DNA from: Serripes groenlandicus
Taxonomy: Eukaryota > Mollusca > Bivalvia > Cardiida > Cardiidae
NCBI GenBank assembly: GCA_031761405.1
Contig: JASEVX010000117.1
Span: forward strand, 62,001-126,000
Direction of reading: 5' to 3'
DNA: 64,000 nucleotides
Shown: positions 1 to 10,530 of the stretch, one piece after another
Numbering within the stretch: the stretch's first letter is position 1
Layout of the letters: every line of letters begins with the position of its first letter
The notes under the pieces: generated by a model
Databases searched by the model: none
What the model saw: the letters and a program-made list of their open reading frames with translations, nothing else
Told to the model about the DNA's origin: nothing
Translations under genes and position numbers: made by a program

Positions 1-110
1 CCGGACGACCACGCCGCCGCCGCCGACGACGACGACGCCAGGGTCATGACAATAGCTCTCGTTTTTTTCAAAAGTCGAGCTAAAAACGGGCCCATAGCGG
101 ACCGTTGACG
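1..110. repeat. End of an interspersed repeat (GC-rich edge)
   Basis: A run of ccg/gac triplets is followed by a gacaatagctc motif, a T-run, and gtcgagctaaaa. The same order (gac triplets, gacaatagctcg, T-run, gacgagctaaaa) recurs at 41845-41925, so this is the edge of the same interspersed family cut by the window start. Confidence 0.6.
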
Positions 111-1394
111 GGCCGTTATGCCGCGATGCCCATTTATTGCCGCCAGCGGGCCGATTTGCGTGTGCTGATTGGGTTGTGCTTTGTATCTGTTGATGTTTAT
201 GTCAATGTATCATCATGACCCGTCAAATGCCCACATGGGCCTTGACTTTTTAATTTAACTTTGAACTTGATTCTATGAAAAGGACAAAATGCACGATGAC
301 TAGGAATGTTAGCAGGCAAGCATATAGTTATCGAGTGTAAAGTTTGTAGATGTACTAATAAGTGACAATGTTTAGAAAACAAATAGAAGTAAATGACATA
401 TCCTTGTCTGTGTGGCTAGAAACAGGTGTTTATAAATTAGCTATAGAATGGAGGAAACAGGAAGACGCAATGCTTTTATATTAAAATGAATGGAACTTAC
501 GAATGTAGAAAAGATTACAAGTAGGAGGCATCGAGGATATCAGATGTATTTAGACATATACATCTTAATGTACGTGTATATGAAAGATGGGAATATGTTG
601 AATGTTGCACACTTCCTACTTTTCAACATAGCATTATTGTGCGAACGAGTCGACCTATCTCTAATGTCCAGTATACATGTAAACATGAAACAAACTGTCA
701 GCCGCTTTGTATATCCACAATATGTTTTAGTATCAAAAGCATTCTAGCTAAAGAAAGCAATCACATGTATCAACGTGTATACTATTTCCTTACCACTCCA
801 GTGAAGTTCAGAAAGATGTCATAATGAGTTTTATTTATTTATTCGGTAACGTCACTGGACAAGGAAACAAAGCTCGCATTTTTTGGAACAAATGTCGTTT
901 TCATTGACCGTCTGTTCAATCGTGATATACTTTGTACTTTCCTTTAAGCCTTGGCATTATCTAAAGACGGTTTTTCTTTGAAATCGGATCAGCTGAATTG
1001 AAACTATGCCATGAAATGCACCCTTTTTCTAGAGCTTAATTCTCTGTGTTAGTTCAGTCATTAAATATAAGTTGTATCATAGTTTTACCTTATTTCAAAT
1101 GCACTAATATACTTTATTTTAAGTCGACTTGTACTCGTATTTTCAGGCTCAGTATTTTCATAAATAATGTATTTTAAAAACAAGGAGATACTTTTGTTGA
1201 GAACATGTAGTTCTGTTACTTGAAAGTTATCAATTCACTGTGAATATATAAGTTAATAATTTATTCAGATTTTTATATAATTTATATGTACACATGAACG
1301 AAATAATGAATTCCATTACAGAAAACAGATATGTTAAAACAAATCAAAAGGTGTATTGAGTATCAGAAACTAAATCCAAGATCCATTATTTCAG
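111..1394. other. AT-rich intergenic DNA, nothing recognised
   Basis: No recognised coding sequence or repeat. Short open frames at 490-747 and 639-824 have no recognisable domain and lie in AT-rich DNA. Confidence 0.5.
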
Positions 1395-1548
1395 CTCAGT
1401 CTACTTGTCATCAATTTAAGCGATACACGTAAAACTTCGAGCAAAAGTTCTGACTCCGACAAATCGTCGCTTGGAAGTAGCGACTCCCATATTAGTTCTC
1501 CTTCTAGAAAAAGACGAGGCGGTCAGGAAGAGTGCACACCTGAAAAAG
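1395..1548 (+). CDS. Candidate internal exon, Ser/Asp/Lys-rich, with GC splice donor
   Basis: Seen: a pyrimidine-containing acceptor (ttatttcag) is followed by 154 bases open in one frame. They encode a hydrophilic stretch rich in Ser, Asp and Lys with a basic SPSRKRRGG patch and a single Cys near the end. The right edge reads aaaaag/gcaagt, a perfect match to the rare GC-AG donor consensus, giving phase 0 entry and phase 1 exit. The codon make-up and GC content differ from the AT-rich flanks. Inference: an internal exon of an unidentified, possibly nuclear, protein. No domain is recognised and no partner exon was found within 2 kb on either side. It could also be chance or a relic. Transcript data would decide. 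Confidence 0.35.
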
Positions 1549-2220
1549 GCAAGTGCAATCAGATCATTTATTTGTTCATTCATTAATTAATTCATAAATT
1601 AAATCTTCATTCTGTAGTTCGTGTATTTATTCTTTCGTGAATTTACTCATTCATTCAATATTTCATTAATTCATTTATATTATGTCGTTACTTCATCTAA
1701 TTCTTCGCTACCGTGCAATCAGATTTTATTATTTCCTATATTATGTTTCCGTTCAGGTTGACGAGATTGAAGCATCCAATACACAAGTATACAATTTGAT
1801 CCTTATTGCCAACCACTTTTAACCAAACCAGAGCTCTAGATAAGGGGTTTGAGATGTTCCTTATTTAACCCTTTAACTCTATGTTGTGTGTGATCACAAC
1901 AATTAGTTCATTGAGACATCAGAGGGTTTGGTTAAGTTGAAAAACAAAAGAGATAGTCCTTATCTGGACCTCTGCAACACATCGATTAAACAAGTATACA
2001 ATTTGATCGTTATTATTCTCCGTCCAAGGCGGATGACATATTGGTTTGGCGTTATCCGTCCCATCTGTCCTCCTGTTTGATTACAAGTATATTGAAATGT
2101 TAACCAACATAGGGTTAGACGGCAAGTAGTATTAATATATCCTAAAATAACAGATGTATGTCTAGTTCAAGGTATATTGTACATATATGTACTGTATATA
2201 ATAATGTATACTACAATACC
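1549..2220. other. AT-rich DNA with ATTCATT-type simple sequence
   Basis: Positions about 1565-1690 are built of imperfect attcatt/aattcat motifs. The rest shows no gene. Two stretches near 1770-1800 and 1980-2010 share an acaagtatacaatttgat motif. Confidence 0.5.
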
Positions 2221-2821
2221 CTTGTGAACCCACTACAGGCCACATTGAACATCCAATATTCATGGAAACTCATCAGAACTTTCATCTCCATCAAATCTCG
2301 ATCAAACTCTTAATAGGGTCACGTGCGATAAAAAACATGGCTCACTAGTTCAAAATTTAGGCAAACCTAATGAACTGTCTAGAAGCCTCATTGTTCATCC
2401 AATCATCCTAAGGCTTCATCAGTGGTTACGCCAATAGGTCACAAGGTCAAATTAAAACCTGATGAACACAATGTAATAAATCATCAGAACATTCATCTCA
2501 TTAAATCCTAGTAAGTTTCGAAACTTGATCATGTGGTGTCAAAAACCAAGTCACAAGATTAAATTTCAGAAAAACCTTGTGAACACAGTTGAGGCCTCAT
2601 TTTTCATCCATAATTCATTAAAGGGTAAAATAGGACACATTGTCAAACTTGAAAACAAGCCTTAAGTCAGGTTAGAAACAGGGTCATTTGGTGTCAATAA
2701 CCAGGTCATATGATCGAATTGTAGAAAAGACATTGTGAAAATATTTAAGGCAACATTTTTTGTCCAATATTTATAAGAACTCATCTCCACATATTGTAAG
2801 GTGTAATCAAATAGCTTTCTC
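2221..2821. repeat. Interspersed repeat of the aggtcaaat / aaaaccttgtgaacac type, left part
   Basis: Contains recurring phrases (ttgtgaacacagt, gaggcctcatttttcatcc, catcagaacattcatctc) arranged roughly every 150-200 bases. The same phrases resume at 10785-11030, so the Ty3/gypsy element sits inside this older repeat. Confidence 0.6.
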
Positions 2822-3094
2822 TGTGACACGGTTAGCTTTGTCCAACTGCACTGTACATTTTGACAGGCGCAATTAACCTGTCAATAAAGATGGACATCTG
2901 ACCAATAATTAATGGACTAACTTCCCTAAGGCAGTAGGCTGTTAGTATTTATTGGACTGAGATTTAATAAACCTCAATCACTTCTGGTGGCCGGTGTCAG
3001 GGACATAGACGTATGAGAGAGCCACTGTTTGGCGGGTTTTGGGACATGTACATCTCGTAATAAACAAGTTGAAATGTATTATGAGTTGTTACTT
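2822..3094 (+). repeat. LTR copy 1
   Basis: Begins near tgtgacacgg and shares a core from 2852 (tgtacattttgacaggcg) through ttactttgt with the copies at 3095 and 10531; period to the next copy is 273 bases. Contains cgtaataaac near its end, a possible poly(A) signal region. Confidence 0.75.
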
Positions 3095-3374
3095 TGTGAC
3101 ACGGTTAGCTTTCTCTAACTGCACTGTACATTTTGACAGGCGCAATTAACCTGTCAATAAAGATGGACATCTGACCAATAATTAATGGACTAACTTCCCT
3201 AAGGCAGTAGGCTGTTAGTATTTATTGGACTGAGATTTAATGAACCTCAGTCACTTCTGGTGGCCGATGTCTGGGACATAGACGTGTGAGAGAGCCACTG
3301 TTTGGCCGGTTTTGGGACATGTGCATCTCGTAATAAACATGTTGAAATGTATTATGAGTTGTTACTTTGTTACA
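3095..3374 (+). repeat. LTR copy 2, directly adjoining copy 1
   Basis: About 95% like copy 1 by eye over 270 bases. It starts with tgtgacacgg and ends ttgttaca, a short imperfect inverted terminal match of the TG...CA kind, followed 12 bases later by the tggcgcc motif. This is the functional-looking 5' LTR. Confidence 0.75.
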
Positions 3375-3386
3375 TAACGCCGTATT

Positions 3387-3393
3387 TGGCGCC
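3387..3393 (+). promoter_or_regulatory. Possible primer-binding site motif (tggcgcc)
   Basis: tggcgcc lies just inside the 5' LTR. It matches the start of tRNA-primed binding sites used by many LTR elements, but only these seven bases match, so the tRNA cannot be assigned. Confidence 0.4.
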
Positions 3394-3489
3394 GATGACC
3401 TAGGATCTGAAGAAGTACTACACTATACATTATGAAGGCACGGGCGAGTGAATCATTTTTACACTTTGAAGATTTGTTTCAGACTGACA

Positions 3490-4180
3490 TATGGCAGGTT
3501 GTGAATTGGCATTATCTATTCAAAGAATAACAGAACAACTAAAAATTATAGTTTAAATGAATTGTCAAATGATATACCAATTTTCGGTGGGGATATATCA
3601 AATTTAAAAATTGGATTAAATCTATTGAAAAGTGCGCGTTAATAAATAACTTAAATGAAACTAAGAAACCACTTTTGGCATTCAGATATAGTACAGTTCA
3701 CGTTTCTGATTACATTTTGCGACTTTTGACTATACCTCCTATACCAAATTGGCAGCTATTAAAGACATCACTATGTGAACGTTTTTGAGATAACAGACAG
3801 TCATAATCAGTTTTCAAAATTAAGAAAACATCCAAGCATTTGCAGAAAGGATTTTGAGTCTGTGTGAAGAATCTTATAAGGGTTTTGAACAACATACTGC
3901 TTTAATTAATCACCAAACTGTAGGTATTTTCATTAATGGTTTATATAATGATAATTTGAGACAGACTTTGATCAGAGCCAATCCAATTAAATTTCAGCAA
4001 GCTGTAGATTTAGCTACAGAAGAAATATCAATTCAAAAACGCTGTGAACTTAGAAATAGGGATTTTCAGTATTCGCGTAATTCTAACAATGATATTGAAA
4101 ATGTGGAAATTTACCAATTACGCCGCGGAAGATTTTGCACTTTTTGTAAGATTTCAGGACATGAATATAATAATTGGTGA
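3490..4180 (+). pseudogene. gag-like remnant of the retrotransposon
   Basis: Translated in segments of different frames, the region gives a capsid-like sequence (IPIFGGDIS, then a WIKSIEKCA segment) and an open frame at 3854-4180 that ends with a zinc-knuckle-like CTFCKISGHEYNNW. In a CCHC knuckle the last position should be Cys; here it is Trp, and a stop follows at once. At least one stop and one frameshift lie between 3550 and 3850. In intact elements this part packages the RNA genome. Confidence 0.65.
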
Positions 4181-4784
4181 ACAAAAAAGATGGTACCAAG
4201 CGTCTTGTAGTCGATTTCAGAAAAACAAACCAAATTATTAAGACTACAGCTTATCCACTGTCTCGTATCGAAGACAATTTAGCTTTCTTAAATGGAGCAA
4301 AATATTTTACTTGTCTAGATCTTTCGAATAAGTACCACCAAATACCAATCAAAGAAGAAGATCAGGAAAAAACTGCATTTTCCACTCCATTTGAATATTT
4401 TGAACAATTTTACCGCAAGGTTTAAATATTTCAGCTGGAAAGTTCCAATCAATCATGTCCTCTATTATAAAAGGATGTGAAGAATTTTTGGTTGTTTATT
4501 TAGACGATTTCCTTATATACTCTAAGACTATAGAAGAACATTTCCGTCACATAGAAGAAATATTTAGGCGACTGCGAGCTAATTGTCTTAAGCTAAAACT
4601 AAAAAAGTGTGAATTCATTAAAGGTAAAACCAATTACCTTGGACATGAAATATCTGCAGAAGGTATTCGTCCTAAGGCTGGTAAAATTAAAGCTCTTAGA
4701 CAAATAACAACTCCACAGAAGGTTAAGGATGTAAGATCATTTTTAGGTTTTGTCGGATTTTATAGGAAATTCACTCAAAGCTGA
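4174..4784 (+). pseudogene. Reverse transcriptase domain, frameshifted
   Basis: The first part (4174-4425) carries KKDGTKRLVVDFRK, YPLSRIED and FTCLDLSNKYHQIPI, the fingers and palm motifs of Ty3/gypsy RT. Around 4408 the frame changes, and the second part (4455-4784) carries the catalytic VVYLDDFLIYS, then FIKGKTNYLGHEIS and VRSFLGFVGFYRKF. The N-terminal start of RT is missing because it abuts the gag remnant directly, so a stretch including the protease seems deleted. The domain is non-functional as read. Confidence 0.85.
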
Positions 4785-5331
4785 AATTAGCCTCCCATTG
4801 GTAAGATTAACCATGGATTGTCAAATTTGATGGTCTATTGAATGTCAAAACAGTTTTGAGGATTTGATCACTCAATTAGAAAAAATACCATTGTTACGTA
4901 ACTCAGACATAAATAAACCTTACATAGTATATACAGACTAAAGTGATTATGCCATAGGCGCAGTCTTGATGCAAAGTTTAACAGGTAAAAAGGAAGACGA
5001 ATTACCAATATTTTGTCTTAGTCATGCCCTATCTAGTACTCAAAAGAAATATTCCACAATTCTTAAAGAGACTCTAGCAATCACCTATAGCTTAAAAAGA
5101 CTTGACTGTTACTTGCAGGGATCATCATTTGTAATTAAAACAGACCACAAACCTCTAACTTATTTGTTATCTTCAAATTTCGATAATAAACTTCTACAAA
5201 TATTTGCATTAGAAATTTCATGTTATGACTGTTCCATTGAATACGTACCTGGAGGAAAAACTAATGTAGTAGCTGACTTTTATCCAGACAAGTTAAAGGA
5301 TCGACTTTTGATTCAGACACTGATATTATGA
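4785..5331 (+). pseudogene. RNase H domain with in-frame stop
   Basis: After a damaged connection segment (stop near 4784 and further stops), an RNase H-like region follows. A taa at 4939-4941 sits two codons after a threonine-aspartate pair typical of the first catalytic Asp. The open frame then runs from about 4966 with LSHALSSTQKKYST, LKETLAITYSLKR and TDHKPLTYLL, ending in NVVADFYPD where these elements usually have an ADALSR-like motif. Role in intact elements: degrade the RNA strand of the RNA-DNA hybrid. Confidence 0.75.
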
Positions 5332-5445
5332 CGGAACATAATAAAGGATTAATGTTCTAAATAGCCAAGCAATTAATCATGATGAATTAACAAAAGACCA
5401 CAAACTATACCAGTTACTACCCCAGAAAATGTAGTCTCTATAGAT

Positions 5446-6393
5446 ATGAAAAAAGAACAGGAATTAGATTTAGATCTTAAGAAATTTATAAAACGAGTGC
5501 AGACGAACTCTTTAACTAAATCTGAAAATAGGAGATTTGTTATGATTCAGGACATTTTACATTACTTGTCAGATAAGGATATTTACCTTTGCCCAAGAAT
5601 ATATGTTCCTAGTCAATTAAGAGAAATGTCATATCATAATATAGGTCACCCTGGTGTGAATAGGATGTTTAATGCCGTGCGAAAAGCATATTACTGGCCC
5701 AATCTCTTTAAGAATATTTACACATTTGTAAAGACATGCATCGCCTGTCAAACTGTAAATCTTAAAACCATAAAATCACCTTTACAAAATCAGATAATAC
5801 CAAGCTACCCTTTTTCGCACATTTCATGTGATATCGTCGGACCGATGGCTCCCACAGCTTCGAATACCAAATATATGATAGTATTTATGGATGAACTTTC
5901 AGGTTATCCTGAAATAGTTGCATCACCAACTGTGAATTCGGCAGACGTTGTTAACGCATTTTTCGAAAAGATATTCTGGAAATACGGCTCTCCTTTATCA
6001 AAACTGACAGACAATGCGTCCGTTTTCACCTCTAAAATGTTCAAAGATGTTATGCAGGAATTAAATATCAAACATCGTAGAACAGTCATATATAATCAAT
6101 CCCCAGGCTAACGGAAAAAATGAGCCCTCGCATAAAACTTTAAATGCCATTCTATGTAAGCTTACTAGGGATAATCCGATGGATTTCGATATTGTACTAG
6201 AACAAGCCCTTGCTGACATCAGGTTTAATTCATCAGAATCGGCTGGACATAGCCCATTTTCATAGTATTTGGTCGAGACCCAGTCCTACCTATTGATTCA
6301 CTGTTAGGAAAAAGGTTACTTTATGTTGGCAACGAATTCCATAAAGAATTACTTCAAAGAAATCACGAAATTTACTGTGATGTATTCAATCAA
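5446..6393 (+). pseudogene. Integrase zinc-finger and catalytic core, frameshifted
   Basis: In the 221-residue frame 5446-6111, the HHCC zinc site is H64, H68, C98, C101 (HNIGH ... CIAC). The catalytic core shows D129 in SCDIVGP and D189 in LTDNASVF. A one-base shift at about 6104 moves the third acidic residue (in an NEPSHK context) into another frame. A further stop and shift lie near 6260 in the segment before the C-terminal frame. Integrase inserts the cDNA into the host genome; this copy is broken. Confidence 0.85.
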
Positions 6394-7047
6394 ATGACTA
6401 AATCAAGAAGAAAGCGTAACAGATATGCCAATAGGAAAGCCCAACAAGTAGAATTCAATGTAAATGACCCTGTCTATTACACAACATTTTTACGCACTTC
6501 TAAGACATCTCCTCGATGGATTCCATACTCCCGAGTAGTCGAACTTGATGGTTCAAAGCAATTAATACTTAACAATCAATTAGATAACCAGATAATCAAA
6601 TGCAATGTTGATCAAGTTAGAAAGGCAGAAATTGACGAGTGGACTCTCCCTTCCACCCAAACTATAAATCCAAGACCTATTCGGAATTGCAGATACGTTA
6701 TCCCTCCTGAAATTGTTTCAGAGAGTTCTGATGATAATACAGATTCAGATAATCAAGAATATATTCCAAAACGTAAAGTTAAAATGACAAGAGTAATTGA
6801 CAAACATAAGAATAGTTCTAAGTCCTCAACCAGTCAAGAGAGCGAAGATAATATTCCATTAAGTAAGTTACAAGCACGTCTTAGGCGTTTAGAATACGAG
6901 CGTATTCACGGTACAGACAGAAACAATGAGAGTGATATGTCAGTTCTTAGTGATCAAACAACCCAATCGATTCCCGATCAATTGTCTACGTGTGATGACG
7001 AGTCTTTGTCAGCTGCGTTAAGCTACATGGAGATTGACAGATGTTGA
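6394..7047 (+). pseudogene. Integrase C-terminal region of the retrotransposon
   Basis: An open frame of 217 residues. It starts within a basic segment (KSRRKRNRYANRK), continues with VNDPVYYTTFLRTS, which resembles the SH3-like end of gypsy integrases, and ends in a long Ser/Asp-rich, probably disordered tail (SESSDDNTDSDNQ) with a KLQARLRRLEYERIH segment that may be helical. It is the longest intact stretch of the element. The upstream part of the same polyprotein is in a different frame. Confidence 0.7.
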
Positions 7048-7429
7048 ATTAAGATTTAAGCAAGATTTAGGTTATACCTATTAATTAAGGTAAATCAGTT
7101 ACCTAATTAGAAGATAAATATTATAAGCGTACTAGCTATATTTAATATTGTGATGGTTAATCACAAGTGAAATGGAAACGCGGTTTTATAACAGGACTTA
7201 AAGTTATACTTATGCGTAAATAAGAGTTAAATAAATAAATGTATTCTTGCCTGTAATGGTTCCAAGAAAATTGTTGTGTATTAAATGCTATTGTAAGAAT
7301 CTAGCATATGGAAGAAACTTCCAAACGTCTCTAGTATGAGAGGGAATCGAATTACAATTACAATGTAAGAAAGGTATACCTGTATATAATATAATGGCCA
7401 TTTTTGATCGTTTTTCATGTTCGTTATTG
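7048..7429. other. 3' non-coding part of the retrotransposon, left of the hAT insertion
   Basis: No open frame. AT-rich sequence between the integrase frame and the hAT target duplication; it resumes at 9540. Confidence 0.5.
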
Positions 7430-7835
7430 GTTTAAGCTAGGGATGGCAACGAATACTAAATTTAAGTATTCGAATATTCGACCCATTTGTGCATACTTAC
7501 CAAACAAAGACTTTCTTAATTCTTTATTTGTCCAGTGTACTCGCATTTCACGTTTTCTTTACACCGATGGATTCGTATGAAAAGAATGTTCGTGAAAAAT
7601 ACGTTGGTAAAGTGCGCAGATTTTAGTTTATTAAATCCATTCCTAATGTATTGTTCGAAACATTTAGCTTTGATTACCCTGTTTACAACTGAGGTTTAAT
7701 CTTTTTCTTGCTGCATATTACTGAACTATATTGTTGAAATGCTGTTGTAAATGACATATAGACGTTTGTTTCTTCTGCTCGGTAGTTACAGAAGAGTTAT
7801 CTATGTATCTAGATGGATGTATGTTTCGTAGATGA

Positions 7836-8045
7836 TTGCGAAGTTTGATTGGTTGTAGTTCCCTGGTAGGACAGCTACGCCTCACACAGAGTACATGTAG
7901 CTATTTTCTCAGATCGACGGAAATACCTCCAGACGGCGTAATAGGCATTGTTGAAATCAAATATTACGTACTTATGTCAAGATATTTCAAAACTGATGTG
8001 GTAATGCAGATCGCATTTAAGTGTATTTATGAAAATAATGAATAA
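7836..8045 (+). pseudogene. Short open frame inside the hAT element, possible nuclease-domain fragment
   Basis: A 69-residue open frame. The segment PPDGVIGIVEIKYYVL has the spacing of the D...ExK active site seen in YqaJ-type exonuclease domains (usually PDG...G..EIKCP). That likeness is only about 15 residues long. It could be a captured gene fragment or chance; no other domain evidence is present. Confidence 0.2.
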
Positions 8046-8090
8046 CAACAATTATCTACAAATAAAAGGTTTTATTTCAACTGTTTGATA

Positions 8091-8910
8091 CAGAACAGAT
8101 CACGCAGAAAACGCATCGTCCGCGAACCACCACGGACAAATCTCAACGCGGACAATTATTTTGGTCCACGAAGACAGGTGGAAGTCCACCCATCACCGCG
8201 ATTTGATTTTCTTTACCATCGCGGACGCAACAAGATAGCCCCAGGGGGTTAATTAAACCATTAATCATGGTTTAATTTCGAAAAATAGATACTATAACAG
8301 ATAGCAAATTAAAACGGGAATTAAGTAAATTTAGACTATCTTCACATCAACTTGCAATAGAAAAAGGCAGATATAATAATACGCCAAGAGAACAAAGAAA
8401 ATGTACATGTTGCAGACAAAATGTAATTGAAAACGAATATCATTTCCTTTTAATATGCCAAGCGTATAAACAATTGAGATTAAAAAAAAATTCAACCTTA
8501 TTTTTGCAGTTTTCCAACACTTAATAAATTTGACATACTTATGACAAGTAACTCAACGGTAACTTTGTTAAACATTTCTAAGTACCTGCTCCATGCATCT
8601 AAACTAAGACATGACTTATTAAACCAGTCATGTTAACTTGCAATTTGTTTAAATTATTTTTGTATTTAAACTTTAGCTTCTCGGCTAATCATTATATATA
8701 TGTTAAAGGTTAATTTCCATGTTGTCATTATGACGGCTTATAAATGTGTATTTTGTAATTGATGAAGGCTATAAACCTTTGTATATGATGTTTAATGCTG
8801 AATAAAGATTGTATTGTATATATTGTTTGAATTGCGGTGATTATCCGCGATGAAAAATATTTGTCCATCGTGGGATCGCGGAAAATGCGTTTTCCGCGTG
8901 AGCTGTACTG
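8091..8910. mobile_element. TA-flanked DNA element nested in the hAT element
   Basis: Left end cagaacagatcacgcagaaa and the complement of the right end (cagtacagctcacgcggaaa) match at most positions. The similarity goes on imperfectly through aacgcat, tccgcg and ggacaaat. Both ends are flanked by the dinucleotide ta (8089-8090, 8911-8912), as expected for Tc1/mariner-like target duplications. No transposase is seen; the interior holds a LINE fragment. Confidence 0.65.
8275..8825 (+). pseudogene. LINE (non-LTR retrotransposon) 3' fragment with zinc-finger-like C terminus
   Basis: From about 8310 a frame reads RELSKFRLSSHQLAIEKG, then RKCTCC ... NEYHFLLICQAY. This is the Cys-Cys-His-Cys tail found at the end of many LINE ORF2 proteins after the RT domain. 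It breaks at an A-run near 8488. The fragment ends in an aataaagattgtattgta tail with a poly(A)-signal-like hexamer, consistent with a 5'-truncated insertion. The same protein tail occurs at 49255-49541. Confidence 0.65.
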
Positions 8911-9079
8911 TACTTGAACATACATTTAATGAACTTCAAACACGTGCTACATATCTGCATCTCATGTTCGCACTTACCAATCAATCAAGGCTTCTTTTAT
9001 AATACAAAATGTGAAATGCCCCGCTACCTAATTAGTAACAGCTTGCTTATCAAAGCAATTTACTAAATCGGATAATAAC

Positions 9080-9120
9080 AATTCAATTTTTCAATTCAAT
9101 TCAATTCAACTTTATTAGCA
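9080..9120 (-). repeat. ttcaa simple repeat
   Basis: An imperfect (attca)n run, followed by actttattagcaatcggcat. It looks like the reversed tail of a short retroposon, but the body was not recognised. Confidence 0.35.
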
Positions 9121-9539
9121 ATCGGCATAGAATAATGCTTTTGGCCATTTACAAACAACTTTAACAACGCCAATATTGTCTGAATGATGCCTCATTCTAA
9201 AAAGCGATAACTACATAGAATACACAATGAAGTGACGGTGTTTTGGAACGAAAACATCCGTATTGTATCGATCACACTTATAGCCTAAAGCAGGGATTAT
9301 CAGTTTGACATGTTATACACTATATTAACACTTTATAAACTAGACGTAAAATAGACCATCGGTAACCCTTTACTTACAGCTTATGAAATAAATAAACATG
9401 AAGAAAAAATAATTTATTTTGTTGTTGTTGAAAATCCTGATTTCATCGAATATTCGAACCATGATATAGTATTCGAATATTCGACCGTATGAGCGAATAT
9501 TCGAACATTCGCATATTCGTTGCCATCCCTAGTTTAAGC

Positions 9540-10530
9540 TTGTTATTATTGAGATATCATATTTAATTGTATCCGTTATAATGTCTATGACAAATTGCTT
9601 ACTACTAGTATCAATTGACACTTATATTTATTCCTTTGCACAGTGCTGAGGTATCACTTTTAATTCATTCTGTTAATTCAAGAATAAGACATGCTATTAC
9701 ACCTTGCTAAGAGTCAGCTAAGAGCATTGATTCGAGTTTAAGATTCGCTGCCACCTCTCAGAAGGTCGATGACGCAGCCATTAAGATTGTTCCGGAGAAA
9801 TTCCTCTTTTGTCGGTAGAGTTCATCTAACCTAGATATCAATTCCATGATGTTTCCATTATACACATGTATTCAAAGGCACTACTACACAGACGATGAAC
9901 ATATGCCATTGACGAATAACATAATCTCAGGATATCATTTTCAACTTTGAGAAAATGACAATACTTCTATCTCCTTATACGCTGGACTTATACTTTGATA
10001 CTACCTATTAGACTGTTATTACTACTTATCAACGGAATGAATAACATCCCTTCAATCAACTATATCTAAACATATTGTGTGGACTTCGTCATAAAAGGAT
10101 ACTACACTACAACAACAACAACTACTGCTGCTACTTCTACTGACGATTCGCCGTGAATAACTATAATTCCACATGAGTTCAAAATACTCTAGATACTACG
10201 AAGTGCTAAGAAATATAAGACTGTTGGATCGATATTAATCATCGTACTGTTTGGAGAAATATTTATATTGTTACCTTGTTTTATTGACTATTTCACGTTC
10301 ATTTCTACATTATCATTTCCTACTTATTCAGTACAACTTTGTTAATACGGTGTTCATTTAATTGTTTCTTTTAAATTGCAAATATTCAATTCACTTACAT
10401 TTGTGAATGACTACTGTTTTCAAGTACTATACATGTTTGATAAATTTGTTATTTATCAACATAACCATTTATTAATTCCAAATACATGTATATGTTCTTA
10501 TTACGGATTGGTCGTCACTGCAAGGTCTTA
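9540..10530. other. 3' non-coding part of the retrotransposon, right of the hAT insertion
   Basis: AT-rich DNA between the hAT target duplication and the third LTR copy; no coding sequence. It includes a short acaacaacaact run near 10110. Confidence 0.5.

Larger units (their letters stand above)
7438..9531. mobile_element. hAT-type DNA transposon, non-autonomous, inserted in the gypsy element
   Basis: The terminal inverted repeats are 18 bases and perfect: tagggatggcaacgaata at 7438-7455 and its complement at 9514-9531. They are flanked by an exact 8-bp direct repeat gtttaagc (7430-7437 and 9532-9539). Eight-base target duplications and short inverted ends are the hAT signature. Subterminal tcgaatattcg motifs occur on both sides (7470-7486, 9445-9511). 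No recognisable hAT transposase is present, so it must have been moved in trans. The inside holds another element (8091-8910). Confidence 0.85.

Noticed and set aside
490..747. 85-codon frame
   Set aside because: Short, AT-rich, no domain, no splice or promoter support.
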